Shown: piece after piece, positions 46,804 through 54,535 of the stretch | How positions within the stretch are numbered: position 1 is the first letter of the stretch | How the letters are laid out: each line of letters begins with the position of its first letter | Source of the DNA: Prochlorococcus marinus | Lineage (GTDB): Bacteria; Cyanobacteriota; Cyanobacteriia; PCC-6307; Cyanobiaceae | Direction: 5' to 3' | DNA: 64,000 nt | Assembly (NCBI RefSeq): GCF_001180245.1 | Contig: NZ_CVSV01000131.1 | Location: 248,001-312,000, forward strand | Notes under the pieces: generated by a model | Seen by the model: only the letters and a program-made list of their open reading frames with translations | The model's database searches: none | What the model was told of the DNA's origin: nothing | Translations under genes and position numbers: made by a program

Positions 46804-47124
46804 TTGTTAAAAGAGAGTAGCAAAGTAAAAAAAGAAAATATATCTAAGTTGATGGTTTCATTTTCTGATCCTTTTAGGCTAGAAATAATTGACCTAATGA
46901 TGGACGGAGAAGTTTGTGTTTGCGATATTATGAAATTAACTAATTTATCTCAATCAAGAATTTCATATCACATAAAAATTTTGAAGGAAGCTGGTCTTAT
47001 CTCTGATAGACAAGAAGGTAGATGGGTCTACTACAGCCTAAATAAAGAGTCTCTCTTTTTGATCAAGGAATGGATAACTTCTTTGACAGATCATTCCTCG
47101 CATAGAAAACGTTGCTGCGAATAA
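46804..47124 (+). CDS. arsR: ArsR-family repressor
   Basis: 106 aa, TTG start. Winged helix with the metal-site motif EVCVCDI (Cys-Val-Cys in the recognition-adjacent helix, as in ELCVCDL of classical ArsR), LSQSRISYHIKILKEAGLISDRQEGRWVYYSL as the HTH-wing, and a C-terminal KRCCE that could add a ligand. It would bind the adjacent palindrome and be released by arsenite or antimonite. Confidence 0.92.
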   Translation: MLKESSKVKKENISKLMVSFSDPFRLEIIDLMMDGEVCVCDIMKLTNLSQSRISYHIKILKEAGLISDRQEGRWVYYSLNKESLFLIKEWITSLTDHSSHRKRCCE

Positions 47125-47142
47125 GTTATACGTTAGATTTTA

Positions 47143-47349
47143 TTAATTAACTTCTGATTCCCTGTCATAAGTCATTCCTGATTGTTCCATCCACTCAGCT
47201 TTAGTCTTGCAATTTTGTTTGTGATTAAAGATGTGAAAACCTTCAATAGTAATCATTATGGATAGAAGCAAAACAGGAATAAAAAATACAGGGGAAGATA
47301 TTACTTCTTTATATTTGATTTGAGCGATGAATTCCCTGTATTTAAACAT
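47143..47349 (-). CDS. Small membrane protein, one helix
   Basis: 68 aa, one hydrophobic helix at about residues 20-36 (VFFIPVLLLSIMITIEG), then a tail with Cys and an EWMEQSGMTYDRE segment. Ends 18 bp from arsR (convergent). Function unknown. Confidence 0.5.
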   Translation of the reverse strand: MFKYREFIAQIKYKEVISSPVFFIPVLLLSIMITIEGFHIFNHKQNCKTKAEWMEQSGMTYDRESEVN

Positions 47350-47561
47350 CCCCTTATTTTTTTATCTAATAAATAATATTCACCTATGGTTAAGTAAAGT
47401 TAAAGAAAAAAATTTTGAAGAAATTAAGAGAGGCTATGGAACGAATTGAAAATAATAATATCAATTATGTGGATATTTAATCCGCCGTGTCCGCAACTTC
47501 TGAGGCTGGGTTAAATCACCCCTTAATAATAATTAAAAACCTTCACGATCGAAGTCTAATA

Positions 47562-47735
47562 ATGACATATGTTAAAATTAATAGATCTCAGGTAGAGATA
47601 AGACTAAGCAATATTGACCAAGCTAAAGAATTTATGAAAAAGATTCTCAACTGCAAGAGTCAAATACTTTCTGATAACCAAGCTGTGTTGATCTATCCAA
47701 TAGACCAAATTCAAAGAATGCCATTACTTATCTAG
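47562..47735 (+). CDS. Small protein of unknown function
   Basis: 57 aa from the ATG at 47562 (MTYVKINRSQVEIRLSN); the frame is open back to a GTG at 47487 (82 aa), but the added residues look less protein-like. A ferredoxin-like alternation of strand and helix (VEIRLSNIDQAKEFMKKIL) is possible. No family recognised. Confidence 0.5.
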   Translation: MTYVKINRSQVEIRLSNIDQAKEFMKKILNCKSQILSDNQAVLIYPIDQIQRMPLLI

Positions 47736-47767
47736 CCTGCGTCTATGACCCTAAACAACAAGGAAAA

Positions 47768-47917
47768 ATGAAAAAACTTAACAAAAAATATGCTGAATTA
47801 TTGCATCAAGCATCCATTGCAACAGGAAGAAAAGAAGCTGTAGGTTTATTGCATAAGGCAACAAAACTTCAAAGTAAATTAGATGAGAAGTCAAAGGTTA
47901 TAAGTAACTTTGATTGA
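47768..47917 (+). CDS. Small basic helical protein, 49 aa
   Basis: Complete ATG-to-TGA frame, 49 aa, predicted all-helical and basic (KKLNKKYAELLHQASIATGRKEAVGLLHKATKL reads amphipathic), no Cys. Its stop codon is the TGA of repeat copy C, the same arrangement as the 70-aa gene at copy B. Function unknown. Confidence 0.55.
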   Translation: MKKLNKKYAELLHQASIATGRKEAVGLLHKATKLQSKLDEKSKVISNFD

Positions 47918-47953
47918 CAGTCGATCTAAACTAAGGAGCAATTAGCTTTTTTT
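47910..47953 (+). repeat. Dispersed repeat copy C with terminator-like hairpin
   Basis: TTGATTGACAGTCGATCTAA, then ACTAAGGAGCAATTAGC and a run of eight T. AAGGAGC can pair with GCTTTTT (two G-T pairs). Same orientation as A and B, and it closes the phosphate/arsenic region. Confidence 0.85.
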
Positions 47954-48165
47954 TATTGGTTATGTTTGTGCATATTGCATGGCATCCATTTATCCCCCAT
48001 TTGATGAGCACCTTCACAATCAAATTTATGAGCTTCTTTTTCAGCCTGTTCTTTTGTATCAAATAACATTGGCATTTTTATTTGTTTTTCGGCTTGTTTA
48101 TTGGAACAACCCAAAGTAAGAATCATCATGTAAAGAAAAGAAAGAAAAGAAAGAAGGCCTTTCAA
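47953..48165 (-). CDS. DUF3721 lipoprotein
   Basis: 70 aa. A lipoprotein signal peptide ends LTLGCS, then the DUF3721 domain FDTKEQAEKEAHKFDCEGAHQMGDKWMPCNMHKHNQ with two Cys and several His. It is a second copy of the domain at 4801-5223, here membrane-anchored and alone. Probably periplasmic face; metal binding is inferred from Cys/His. Confidence 0.75.
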   Translation of the reverse strand: MKGLLSFLSFLYMMILTLGCSNKQAEKQIKMPMLFDTKEQAEKEAHKFDCEGAHQMGDKWMPCNMHKHNQ

Positions 48166-48239
48166 AATTAATTTATAAATCTGAAAAAGGTTATTTATGC
48201 AGTCAAAGACAATTAACTAAAATAGAAAGAAAAGCTGAC

Positions 48240-48311
48240 ATGTTTAGAGATATCGAAGATGCTCTTGAATTTTCTCATCATGAATCTGAAAGTAATTGTT
48301 CATGCTGTTAA
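48240..48311 (+). CDS. Possible 23-aa Cys-rich peptide or gene remnant
   Basis: ATG-to-TAA frame encoding MFRDIEDALEFSHHESESN with a Cys-Ser-Cys-Cys end. The frame stays open and protein-like for a further 25 codons upstream without a good start, so this may be a small gene or the surviving tail of a longer one. Weak call. Confidence 0.3.
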   Translation: MFRDIEDALEFSHHESESNCSCC

Positions 48312-48466
48312 ATTCTGAGCCTAATTAAATATTTTCTGTATTAGTTCTATACAGAAACTGATATTAATTAGATTTTTTCTGAGATTTTTCTTTGAAATTA
48401 CTTGTCTATATTGATTTTTGTTTATAAAAATGTAGTTATCGGCACAAATTTTGGAACTTTAATATT

Positions 48467-49579
48467 TTGGGATCATGTAAAGTAAGAACCTTACATAAGG
48501 AAAAATCATTTTCTTTTTCAAGAATCGGACCTGATATTTACGGCTCCACTCATCCTCAGAATTTATTATCTGAAATAAAGGAAAGAGCGGAATTTCTATA
48601 TGAGTTATTGGACAGGCATGTAATTTCCATAGACCCCTTCAGTAAAGATTGTCTTCTACAACTTTTCAGGCTGGCTGCAAAATTCGAAAGTAACCCAAAC
48701 AGATATATTTCCCATAACAGTCCCCTAAAGGGAAAGATACTCATAAATGCCTTCTATGAACCAAGCACCAGAACAAGATTATCGTTTGACAGCGCATGGC
48801 ATAGGCTGGGCGGCGATTCAATAAATATCACCGATAAAAGTTCCACTGGAATTGCCAAGGGAGAAACCCATCTGGATATTGCTCATATGTTTAATAATTA
48901 CGGTGACTGCGTTGTCCTCAGAGAAAGTGACAATGAGGCGATCTTTGAAATGACAAAATCATTGAGAATTCCAATAATCAATGCCGGTAACGGAATCGAT
49001 GAACATCCCACTCAGGCGATGTCTGATCTTTATACGATTTTTAAATGGAGACCGCATCTGGTTAACAAATCAATTGATGATAGTGAAAAAATAACCATTG
49101 GTATCATCGGAGTTCCATCACGTATGAGAACAGTCAGATCTCTTTTGAAATTATTCTGCAAGTTTCCATATTTTATAAAAAAAATTATTGTTATTTATGA
49201 TGATAAATCAATTGATCAGAACGATTTATTTGATGAAGGCCAGCTTGAACAACTTATCGAATCTGATCTGAAGATTGAGCTGGAGACGGATATGCAAAAA
49301 GTGTTGCCTTCCCTGGACGTTACCTATATAAATGCAATTGCATGGGTGGGAGAAAATTATGAGGTTCATGGAAGTTCATTTAAATTGCACAGTGAGTTGC
49401 CATTTAAAAAAGATTCCATAATATTGCATCCACTTGCTCGTGGTTCTGAATTATCAACATCATTGGATCAGACCTCGAAAAATTGGTATTTTGCTCAGTC
49501 AAGAGGAGCGGTATTTGTAAGAATGGCATTACTTACCTGTCTGATGGATAGAACAACAAGAGTGATGGATGTCGTTTAA
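48467..49579 (+). CDS. ATCase-like carbamoyltransferase of altered acceptor specificity
   Basis: 370 aa, TTG start, with an N-terminal extension of about 60 residues relative to PyrB. The carbamoyl-phosphate site is intact: YEPSTRTRLSF, a KGET 80s-loop Lys, EHPTQA (His) and MRTVRSL (Arg). The aspartate site is not: the PyrB segment TRVQxER that supplies Arg and Gln is replaced by NAIAWVGENY, and HPLPRVDE by HPLARGSE. So it should carbamoylate something other than aspartate. It precedes asnB by 4 bp and is clearly richer in GC than its neighbours. Confidence 0.8.
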   Translation: MGSCKVRTLHKEKSFSFSRIGPDIYGSTHPQNLLSEIKERAEFLYELLDRHVISIDPFSKDCLLQLFRLAAKFESNPNRYISHNSPLKGKILINAFYEPSTRTRLSFDSAWHRLGGDSINITDKSSTGIAKGETHLDIAHMFNNYGDCVVLRESDNEAIFEMTKSLRIPIINAGNGIDEHPTQAMSDLYTIFKWRPHLVNKSIDDSEKITIGIIGVPSRMRTVRSLLKLFCKFPYFIKKIIVIYDDKSIDQNDLFDEGQLEQLIESDLKIELETDMQKVLPSLDVTYINAIAWVGENYEVHGSSFKLHSELPFKKDSIILHPLARGSELSTSLDQTSKNWYFAQSRGAVFVRMALLTCLMDRTTRVMDVV

Positions 49580-49583
49580 ATAG

Positions 49584-51596
49584 ATGTGTGGAATAGGCGG
49601 GGTTTTTAATAAATCAAAAGATAAATCTGTTGAACCTCAGACTCTTGTAAATATGGCGGCTATTCAAAGCCATCGTGGACCTGACGGTTTTGGATATAAA
49701 TTATCAGATGATGCTTCTGTAGGATTCTGTCATGCGAGATTATCGATAATAGATTTAAATGAAAATCGAGCCAGACAGCCTTTTGTCGGTGGTGCCGAAA
49801 ATCAGATTCTGATGGCGCATAATGGTGAATTTTATGACTTTCAAAGAATCAGGGCTGATCTTGTTGCACAGGGCGTAAGCTTTTCTTCAAAAAGCGATTC
49901 GGAAATATTGCTTAGGCTTTATGAGAAATATGGCATTGATGAATCATTATCTTATCTGCGAGGAGAATTTGCCTTTTCATTGTTTGATGCAGAACAGGAT
50001 TGTCTTTATCTTGTAAGAGATCGTTTTGGGATTAAACCTCAATACTGGATTGAGACCGATGATTCCTTAATATTTGGCTCTGAATTAAAAGTATTATTCG
50101 CCCATCCATCAGTTGAAAGAAAATTTACAGGTGAAGGACTGGTTCATCAATTGATGCAGGTAATGGTACCTGGCTCTACAGCATTCGCCGGTGTTAAACA
50201 AGTTAAACCCGGATATATCCTTAAGTTCAAAAGAGTAAATAATAAATTTCAGATAACAGAGGAAAAATTCTGGGATATAAATTTCCCTAAGAAAAACACT
50301 TATGAAAGAGATAAAAGTGAAAAATATTTTATTGAAAATATTAGAAAAGAATTGTTGAGAGCCGTTGAATTAAGAATGGTCGCTGATGTTCCTGTCGGCT
50401 GTTATTTGTCCGGTGGAATTGATAGTTGCTCAATTTTGGGATTGGCTTCTGCCATAAGTCAAAAATCAGTAAAGGCATTCACGATTGGCTTCAGTGATGA
50501 AAGATATGATGAAACTTCGATAGCAAAAGAGATGGCTGATGCCACAAATGCAGATCATGAGATTTTAAAAATAAATGGAGATGATCTGTATGGGAATTTT
50601 GAAAAGGTTCTATGGTTTACTGAAAGATCTATTTATAACACCCTTGCAATTGCAAAGTACCTTATGAGTAAAAGAGTGAATGAGCTCAATTATAAGGTCG
50701 TTATGACAGGAGAGGGCTCAGATGAATTGTTTGGAGGCTATCCCGCTTTTAGAAAAGATATGTATACCTATGGCGTCGGAATTTCTAATTCAGAATCTGA
50801 GAATCTTAAAGAAAACCTGGAAAATTCAAATGATATTTTCAAGGGCGCGATGCTAGCTAATAAAGAAATAAGTAATAAATCTTTCAAGGAATTTTTAGGA
50901 TTTACGCCAAGTTGCCTTCAACCTTGGCTTGCATGTGAAACTTATGCGAAAAGTCTAGTCTCAAGTAAATATAAAGAGATAACGGAAACTTATGATCCCG
51001 GGGCGGCAATTTTTGGGGAACTTGACCTTGAACAGTTAGAAAATAGATACGCAATTGATCAGGCTCAGTACGTTTGGATGAAGACTATGCTTGAGGGCCA
51101 AATTCTCACATGGGGTGGAGATAGAGTGGATATGTCAAATTCAATGGAAGCCAGACCTGCATTTTTAGATCATCACCTAGCTGAAGCTGCCGTTGCTGTT
51201 CCCCCTGAATTAAGGATTAAAGACAATGTTGAGAAGTATGTTTTAAGAGAAGCTATGTCAGGATTGCTGCCTGAATCACTATATAAACGTGAAAAATTTC
51301 CTTTCATGGCTCCCCCTTCCCATGCAGATAAAGATAATTTAAGTTCTATGCAGGAAATTGTGAATGAATTTTTAAGTCCTGAAAGGATAAGAGAATTTGG
51401 AATCTTGGATGAAACAGAAGTAAATGATTTGCTGAATAAATTTTTTAGTTCAGAGCTTGATGCCTCAGAAAAAGTACAATTGGATGCAATAATCAATCAT
51501 CTTTTAAGCGTTCAGATCTTATATAAGATTTTTATAATTGAGGATATCCCTGATAAGGCTCAAAAGATGGCTGATAATTTGGGCTGGAAAGTTTGA
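49584..51596 (+). CDS. asnB: Asparagine synthetase (glutamine-hydrolysing) family
   Basis: 670 aa. The class II glutamine amidotransferase domain starts MCGIGGVF (nucleophile Cys2) with HRGPDG; the ATP-pyrophosphatase synthetase domain carries YLSGGIDS near residue 275 and TGEGSDELFGGYP. AsnB-type enzymes amidate Asp or other carboxylates using glutamine and ATP. Coupling to a non-standard carbamoyltransferase suggests it may amidate a different carboxylate, in a two-enzyme pathway. GC content is higher than around it (about 42% in a sampled line). Confidence 0.9.
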   Translation: MCGIGGVFNKSKDKSVEPQTLVNMAAIQSHRGPDGFGYKLSDDASVGFCHARLSIIDLNENRARQPFVGGAENQILMAHNGEFYDFQRIRADLVAQGVSFSSKSDSEILLRLYEKYGIDESLSYLRGEFAFSLFDAEQDCLYLVRDRFGIKPQYWIETDDSLIFGSELKVLFAHPSVERKFTGEGLVHQLMQVMVPGSTAFAGVKQVKPGYILKFKRVNNKFQITEEKFWDINFPKKNTYERDKSEKYFIENIRKELLRAVELRMVADVPVGCYLSGGIDSCSILGLASAISQKSVKAFTIGFSDERYDETSIAKEMADATNADHEILKINGDDLYGNFEKVLWFTERSIYNTLAIAKYLMSKRVNELNYKVVMTGEGSDELFGGYPAFRKDMYTYGVGISNSESENLKENLENSNDIFKGAMLANKEISNKSFKEFLGFTPSCLQPWLACETYAKSLVSSKYKEITETYDPGAAIFGELDLEQLENRYAIDQAQYVWMKTMLEGQILTWGGDRVDMSNSMEARPAFLDHHLAEAAVAVPPELRIKDNVEKYVLREAMSGLLPESLYKREKFPFMAPPSHADKDNLSSMQEIVNEFLSPERIREFGILDETEVNDLLNKFFSSELDASEKVQLDAIINHLLSVQILYKIFIIEDIPDKAQKMADNLGWKV

Positions 51597-51690
51597 ATTC
51601 GTTTCTTAAATTAATTTCTGAAAAGGTGTAAACCAATACAGGTTTTATTTGAAAAATAAGAGACCTTAAATAGGTTTAAGTAATAGAAGT

Positions 51691-52968
51691 ATGAGTTATA
51701 GCGCTGGGTTAAACATCCTAGAGCCACAGGTAATAAATAGGGAGAGAATCCAAGACTTGATAAATTCTTTTTCTTCAATCGGAGCTTCTGAGAATGGTTC
51801 TGTTTCAAGAAGAGGTTTTTCTGATGAAGATATATATGCAAGAAATTTTTTTATGAAAACCCTTAAGGAATTAGGTTTGAAAATAAGAATTGATACTGCT
51901 GGAAATATTATTGCAAGATTAGATGGGCATGATAATAATCTACCTCCCATTGTTACTGGATCTCATCTCGACACTGTTCCAAAGGGAGGTAAGTATGACG
52001 GAACTTTAGGAGTGATTGCAGGAATTGAAATTGCTTTTTTTCTTCAGGAAAATGACATTAAATTAAATAGACCATTTGAAATAATTGTCTTTGCTGATGA
52101 AGAATCGACAATGATTGGTTGTAAGGGCTTTACAGGTAATTTATCTGTTAAAGAAGAAGATTTTGTTACCAGTAATTCTTGCTCAATAATTGATAATCTC
52201 TCTCGGATTGGTGGAAATTGGCTTGAGATTAAAAGTGCGGCAAGAAGTAAAAAAGATATATTCGCTTTTCTTGAATTACATGTTGAACAGGGAAAGGTAC
52301 TTGAGGATGGTGGTTTGGATATCGGAATTGTTAATGGAATAGTAGGTCAAAAAAGAATAACCGTTAGGGTTAAAGGTCAGGCAAATCATGCAGGAACTAC
52401 CCCGATGTCAAATAGAAATGACGCACTTTTGGCCGCCTCTAAAATTATTGTTGGCATTGAACAGATAGCTAAAACTACTTCTGAAAGTGCAGTCGCAACT
52501 GTTGGTAAATTGAAACTACATCCCAATGCGGCAAATGTTATTCCAGGAGAGGCAGTATTCACAATAGATATGAGAGATTTGGATAAAGATGTGATTGGGA
52601 AAATGAGCTTAAGAATTGAGAATCTATGCTCAGAAATTCAAGAAGGTACTGGATGCGTAGTACAGATAGAACCTCAATTTGAAGTGATCCCCACTAAGTC
52701 ATGTCCTAAATTAGTGAGCTCTTCATTTCATGAATCTGAAAAGTTGGGATTTAAAACTGGAATCTTACCAAGCAAAGCAAGTCATGACTCACAAGAAATA
52801 GGAAGGATCTGTCCTATGGTTATGATTTTTGTTCCAAGCAGAAATGGTCTGAGTCATTCCTATAAGGAATATACTTCTCTTGATCAATGTGCTAATGGTA
52901 TTGAGGTTTTATTGAATACAATATTTTCCATTGATAAGAATTTTTTAGACAAGCCTCTAACGATATAA
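51691..52968 (+). CDS. N-carbamoyl-L-amino-acid hydrolase / allantoate amidohydrolase family
   Basis: 425 aa M20-family metallohydrolase. Metal ligands read in order: GSHLDTVPKGGKYDG (His and bridging Asp), FADEESTMIGCKGF (Glu), ELHVEQG (His), and the lid/dimerisation domain with GQANHAGTTPMSNRNDAL, then a late PSKASHDSQEIG. It removes an ammonia and CO2 group from N-carbamoyl amino acids, allantoate or similar ureido compounds. It abuts the DUF1028 gene. Cytoplasmic. Confidence 0.88.
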   Translation: MSYSAGLNILEPQVINRERIQDLINSFSSIGASENGSVSRRGFSDEDIYARNFFMKTLKELGLKIRIDTAGNIIARLDGHDNNLPPIVTGSHLDTVPKGGKYDGTLGVIAGIEIAFFLQENDIKLNRPFEIIVFADEESTMIGCKGFTGNLSVKEEDFVTSNSCSIIDNLSRIGGNWLEIKSAARSKKDIFAFLELHVEQGKVLEDGGLDIGIVNGIVGQKRITVRVKGQANHAGTTPMSNRNDALLAASKIIVGIEQIAKTTSESAVATVGKLKLHPNAANVIPGEAVFTIDMRDLDKDVIGKMSLRIENLCSEIQEGTGCVVQIEPQFEVIPTKSCPKLVSSSFHESEKLGFKTGILPSKASHDSQEIGRICPMVMIFVPSRNGLSHSYKEYTSLDQCANGIEVLLNTIFSIDKNFLDKPLTI

Positions 52969-53655
52969 ATGACATTTTCAATTATTGGTTTTGATCCTTT
53001 AAAAAATAGATTTGGTGTTGCAGTTTCTTCTTGCCATATAGCTGTTGGCTCAACAGTTTCATTCGTTAGATCACAGGTTGGTGCTGTTGCAACTCAAGGG
53101 CAAACTAATCCTTATTTAGGAATAAGAAGTCTTGAGTCACTCCAATCCTGCTCTGATTCGAAAATAGTTTTGGAAGATTTAATTAAAGAAGATTTTGGCA
53201 GAGAAAAAAGACAGGTTCACTTAATTGATAAGTACGGGAGAAGCGCATGCTGGACAGGTCAAGAATGTTTTCAGACAAGCGGACATATTAGTGGAGAAAA
53301 CTTTTCTGTAGCTGGCAATTTTCTAGAGAATATTGAAGTTCTTGAGGTGATGGCTGATGTTTTCAAACAAAGTGATCCAAATATTAAATTAGGGAAAAGA
53401 CTACTTGATGCTCTTAATGCAGGAGAAAGTGTAGGTGGAGATAAACGAAGCCTCCGCTCAACCTCAAGCGCTCTAAAAGTTAGTGGAGAACTAGGCTTTC
53501 CTCTTTTAGATCTGAGAGTTGATTATCATGATTCCTCTGTAGATGAACTAATTAGAATTTATAAACATAGTCAAAGTGAATGGGCCCAGAAATGGAGAGA
53601 CTCAATGAATGACCTGCCTGAAATGAATATGAAACAGGAATTTAGAGTCGCGTAA
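52969..53655 (+). CDS. DUF1028 family (Ntn-hydrolase-like) protein
   Basis: 228 aa starting with the typical DUF1028 N-terminus MTFSIIGFDPLKNRFGVAVSSCHIAVGSTVSFVRSQVGAVATQGQTNP. The family has an Ntn-hydrolase-like fold. The ATG directly follows the stop of the N-carbamoylase gene, so they are cotranscribed; the pair recurs in nitrogen-compound degradation contexts. The substrate is unknown. Confidence 0.88.
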   Translation: MTFSIIGFDPLKNRFGVAVSSCHIAVGSTVSFVRSQVGAVATQGQTNPYLGIRSLESLQSCSDSKIVLEDLIKEDFGREKRQVHLIDKYGRSACWTGQECFQTSGHISGENFSVAGNFLENIEVLEVMADVFKQSDPNIKLGKRLLDALNAGESVGGDKRSLRSTSSALKVSGELGFPLLDLRVDYHDSSVDELIRIYKHSQSEWAQKWRDSMNDLPEMNMKQEFRVA

Positions 53656-53783
53656 GCTTTAATAAGTTCAGCTTATAGAGAATATGAGAGTAAGTAATTA
53701 TACTCACACTTATAATTTTTAATTATTAGATTTGTTTCAAGATTGCATTAGGAAGCGTCTTAGCTAAACAACTAACCAAACAA

Positions 53784-53918
53784 ATGAACGAAACAAAAAC
53801 TGTTGAGAAGGAAAAAATCGTAGCTGAGAAGCTTAACGGTAGATTTGCGATGATTGGCTTTATTGCGCTTATTGGCGCATATCTAACAACAGGACAAATT
53901 ATTCCAGGATTTGTATAA
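53784..53918 (+). CDS. hli: High-light-inducible protein (Hlip)
   Basis: 44 aa, the length of short marine Hlips. The chlorophyll-binding motif AEKLNGRFAMIGFIALIGAYLTTGQ (ExxNGRxAMxG) is perfect, giving one transmembrane helix. Hlips bind chlorophyll and carotenoid in thylakoid membranes and protect against excess light and other stress. Located at the edge of an accessory region, as is common in Prochlorococcus. Confidence 0.95.
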   Translation: MNETKTVEKEKIVAEKLNGRFAMIGFIALIGAYLTTGQIIPGFV

Positions 53919-53922
53919 ATAA

Positions 53923-54027
53923 ATGGATTTTATATCTAAAAGACAAGGATATGTACCCCTTAAGGTGGTTCCATACATATTCTTTGTGGCAGTTGTTTTA
54001 AGCATCACAACAACTACAATCGTATAG
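53923..54027 (+). CDS. 34-aa small membrane protein beside hli
   Basis: Complete ATG-to-TAG frame starting 4 bp after hli. Polar N-terminus (DFISKRQGYVPLK) and one hydrophobic helix (VVPYIFFVAVVLSI) ending TTTTIV. It shares the hli terminator, so it is probably cotranscribed and a functional partner. Family not recognised. Confidence 0.6.
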   Translation: MDFISKRQGYVPLKVVPYIFFVAVVLSITTTTIV

Positions 54028-54052
54028 TTTTTAAAAACTTGCATCGTCATGG

Positions 54053-54086
54053 AAGTCAGCTAGTAGGGATACGGGCTGACTTTTTT
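54053..54086 (+). terminator. Terminator of the hli unit
   Basis: AAGTCAGC (54053-54060) pairs with GCTGACTT (54075-54082) over a 14-base loop, followed by a T run. Confidence 0.9.
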
Positions 54087-54165
54087 AATTGATATTGAAT
54101 AAGTGATTTGGAAGAATTTAAGTGTATTTGAATGGATTTTTACTTTAAATTACTAGAAATATTAT

Positions 54166-54330
54166 TCAATTTTCACATCTTATTAAGTCTATACAGTTTG
54201 GATGATTATTTATATACTTATTAAGTTCCATTGCTAATGTTCTAGCCTCGTAAGCGTCAGAAGCATAAAAACAATTTTCTAATCTTATATTTTGAGAATC
54301 ACGGTAATGCACTGTATACGGCTTCAACAT
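54166..54330 (-). CDS. Conserved-looking small protein, 54 aa
   Basis: Complete ATG-to-TGA frame, 54 aa, soluble: MLKPYTVHYRDSQN, then ENCFYASDAYEARTLAMELNKYINNHPNCIDLI. The alternating strand/helix/strand pattern resembles small ferredoxin-like proteins; Cys at 20 and 46. Probably real, family unnamed. Confidence 0.6.
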   Translation of the reverse strand: MLKPYTVHYRDSQNIRLENCFYASDAYEARTLAMELNKYINNHPNCIDLIRCEN

Positions 54331-54535
54331 ATCGTTTATTTTAATTTGCTAAAAAGCAAATATTCTACATATCAACCATGCATATATTTATAAATTAAAA
54401 GTACATCTTTTGTTGTTATCAAAATATATTCAATTAATTTATGTATTTAAAGATACTTATAAAGTCTTTAAAATTTCACACTGAGTATGTTTTGAATCTA
54501 ATTATTTAGATTTTAAAAATTTATTATATTTAAAA

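Noticed and set aside
51173..51496. 107-aa frame antisense to asnB
   Set aside because: Shadow of the GC-shifted asnB gene.
54331..54535. ATTTGC/GCAAAT hairpin as a terminator
   Set aside because: No T run follows on either strand; a chance inverted repeat is likely in DNA this AT-rich.
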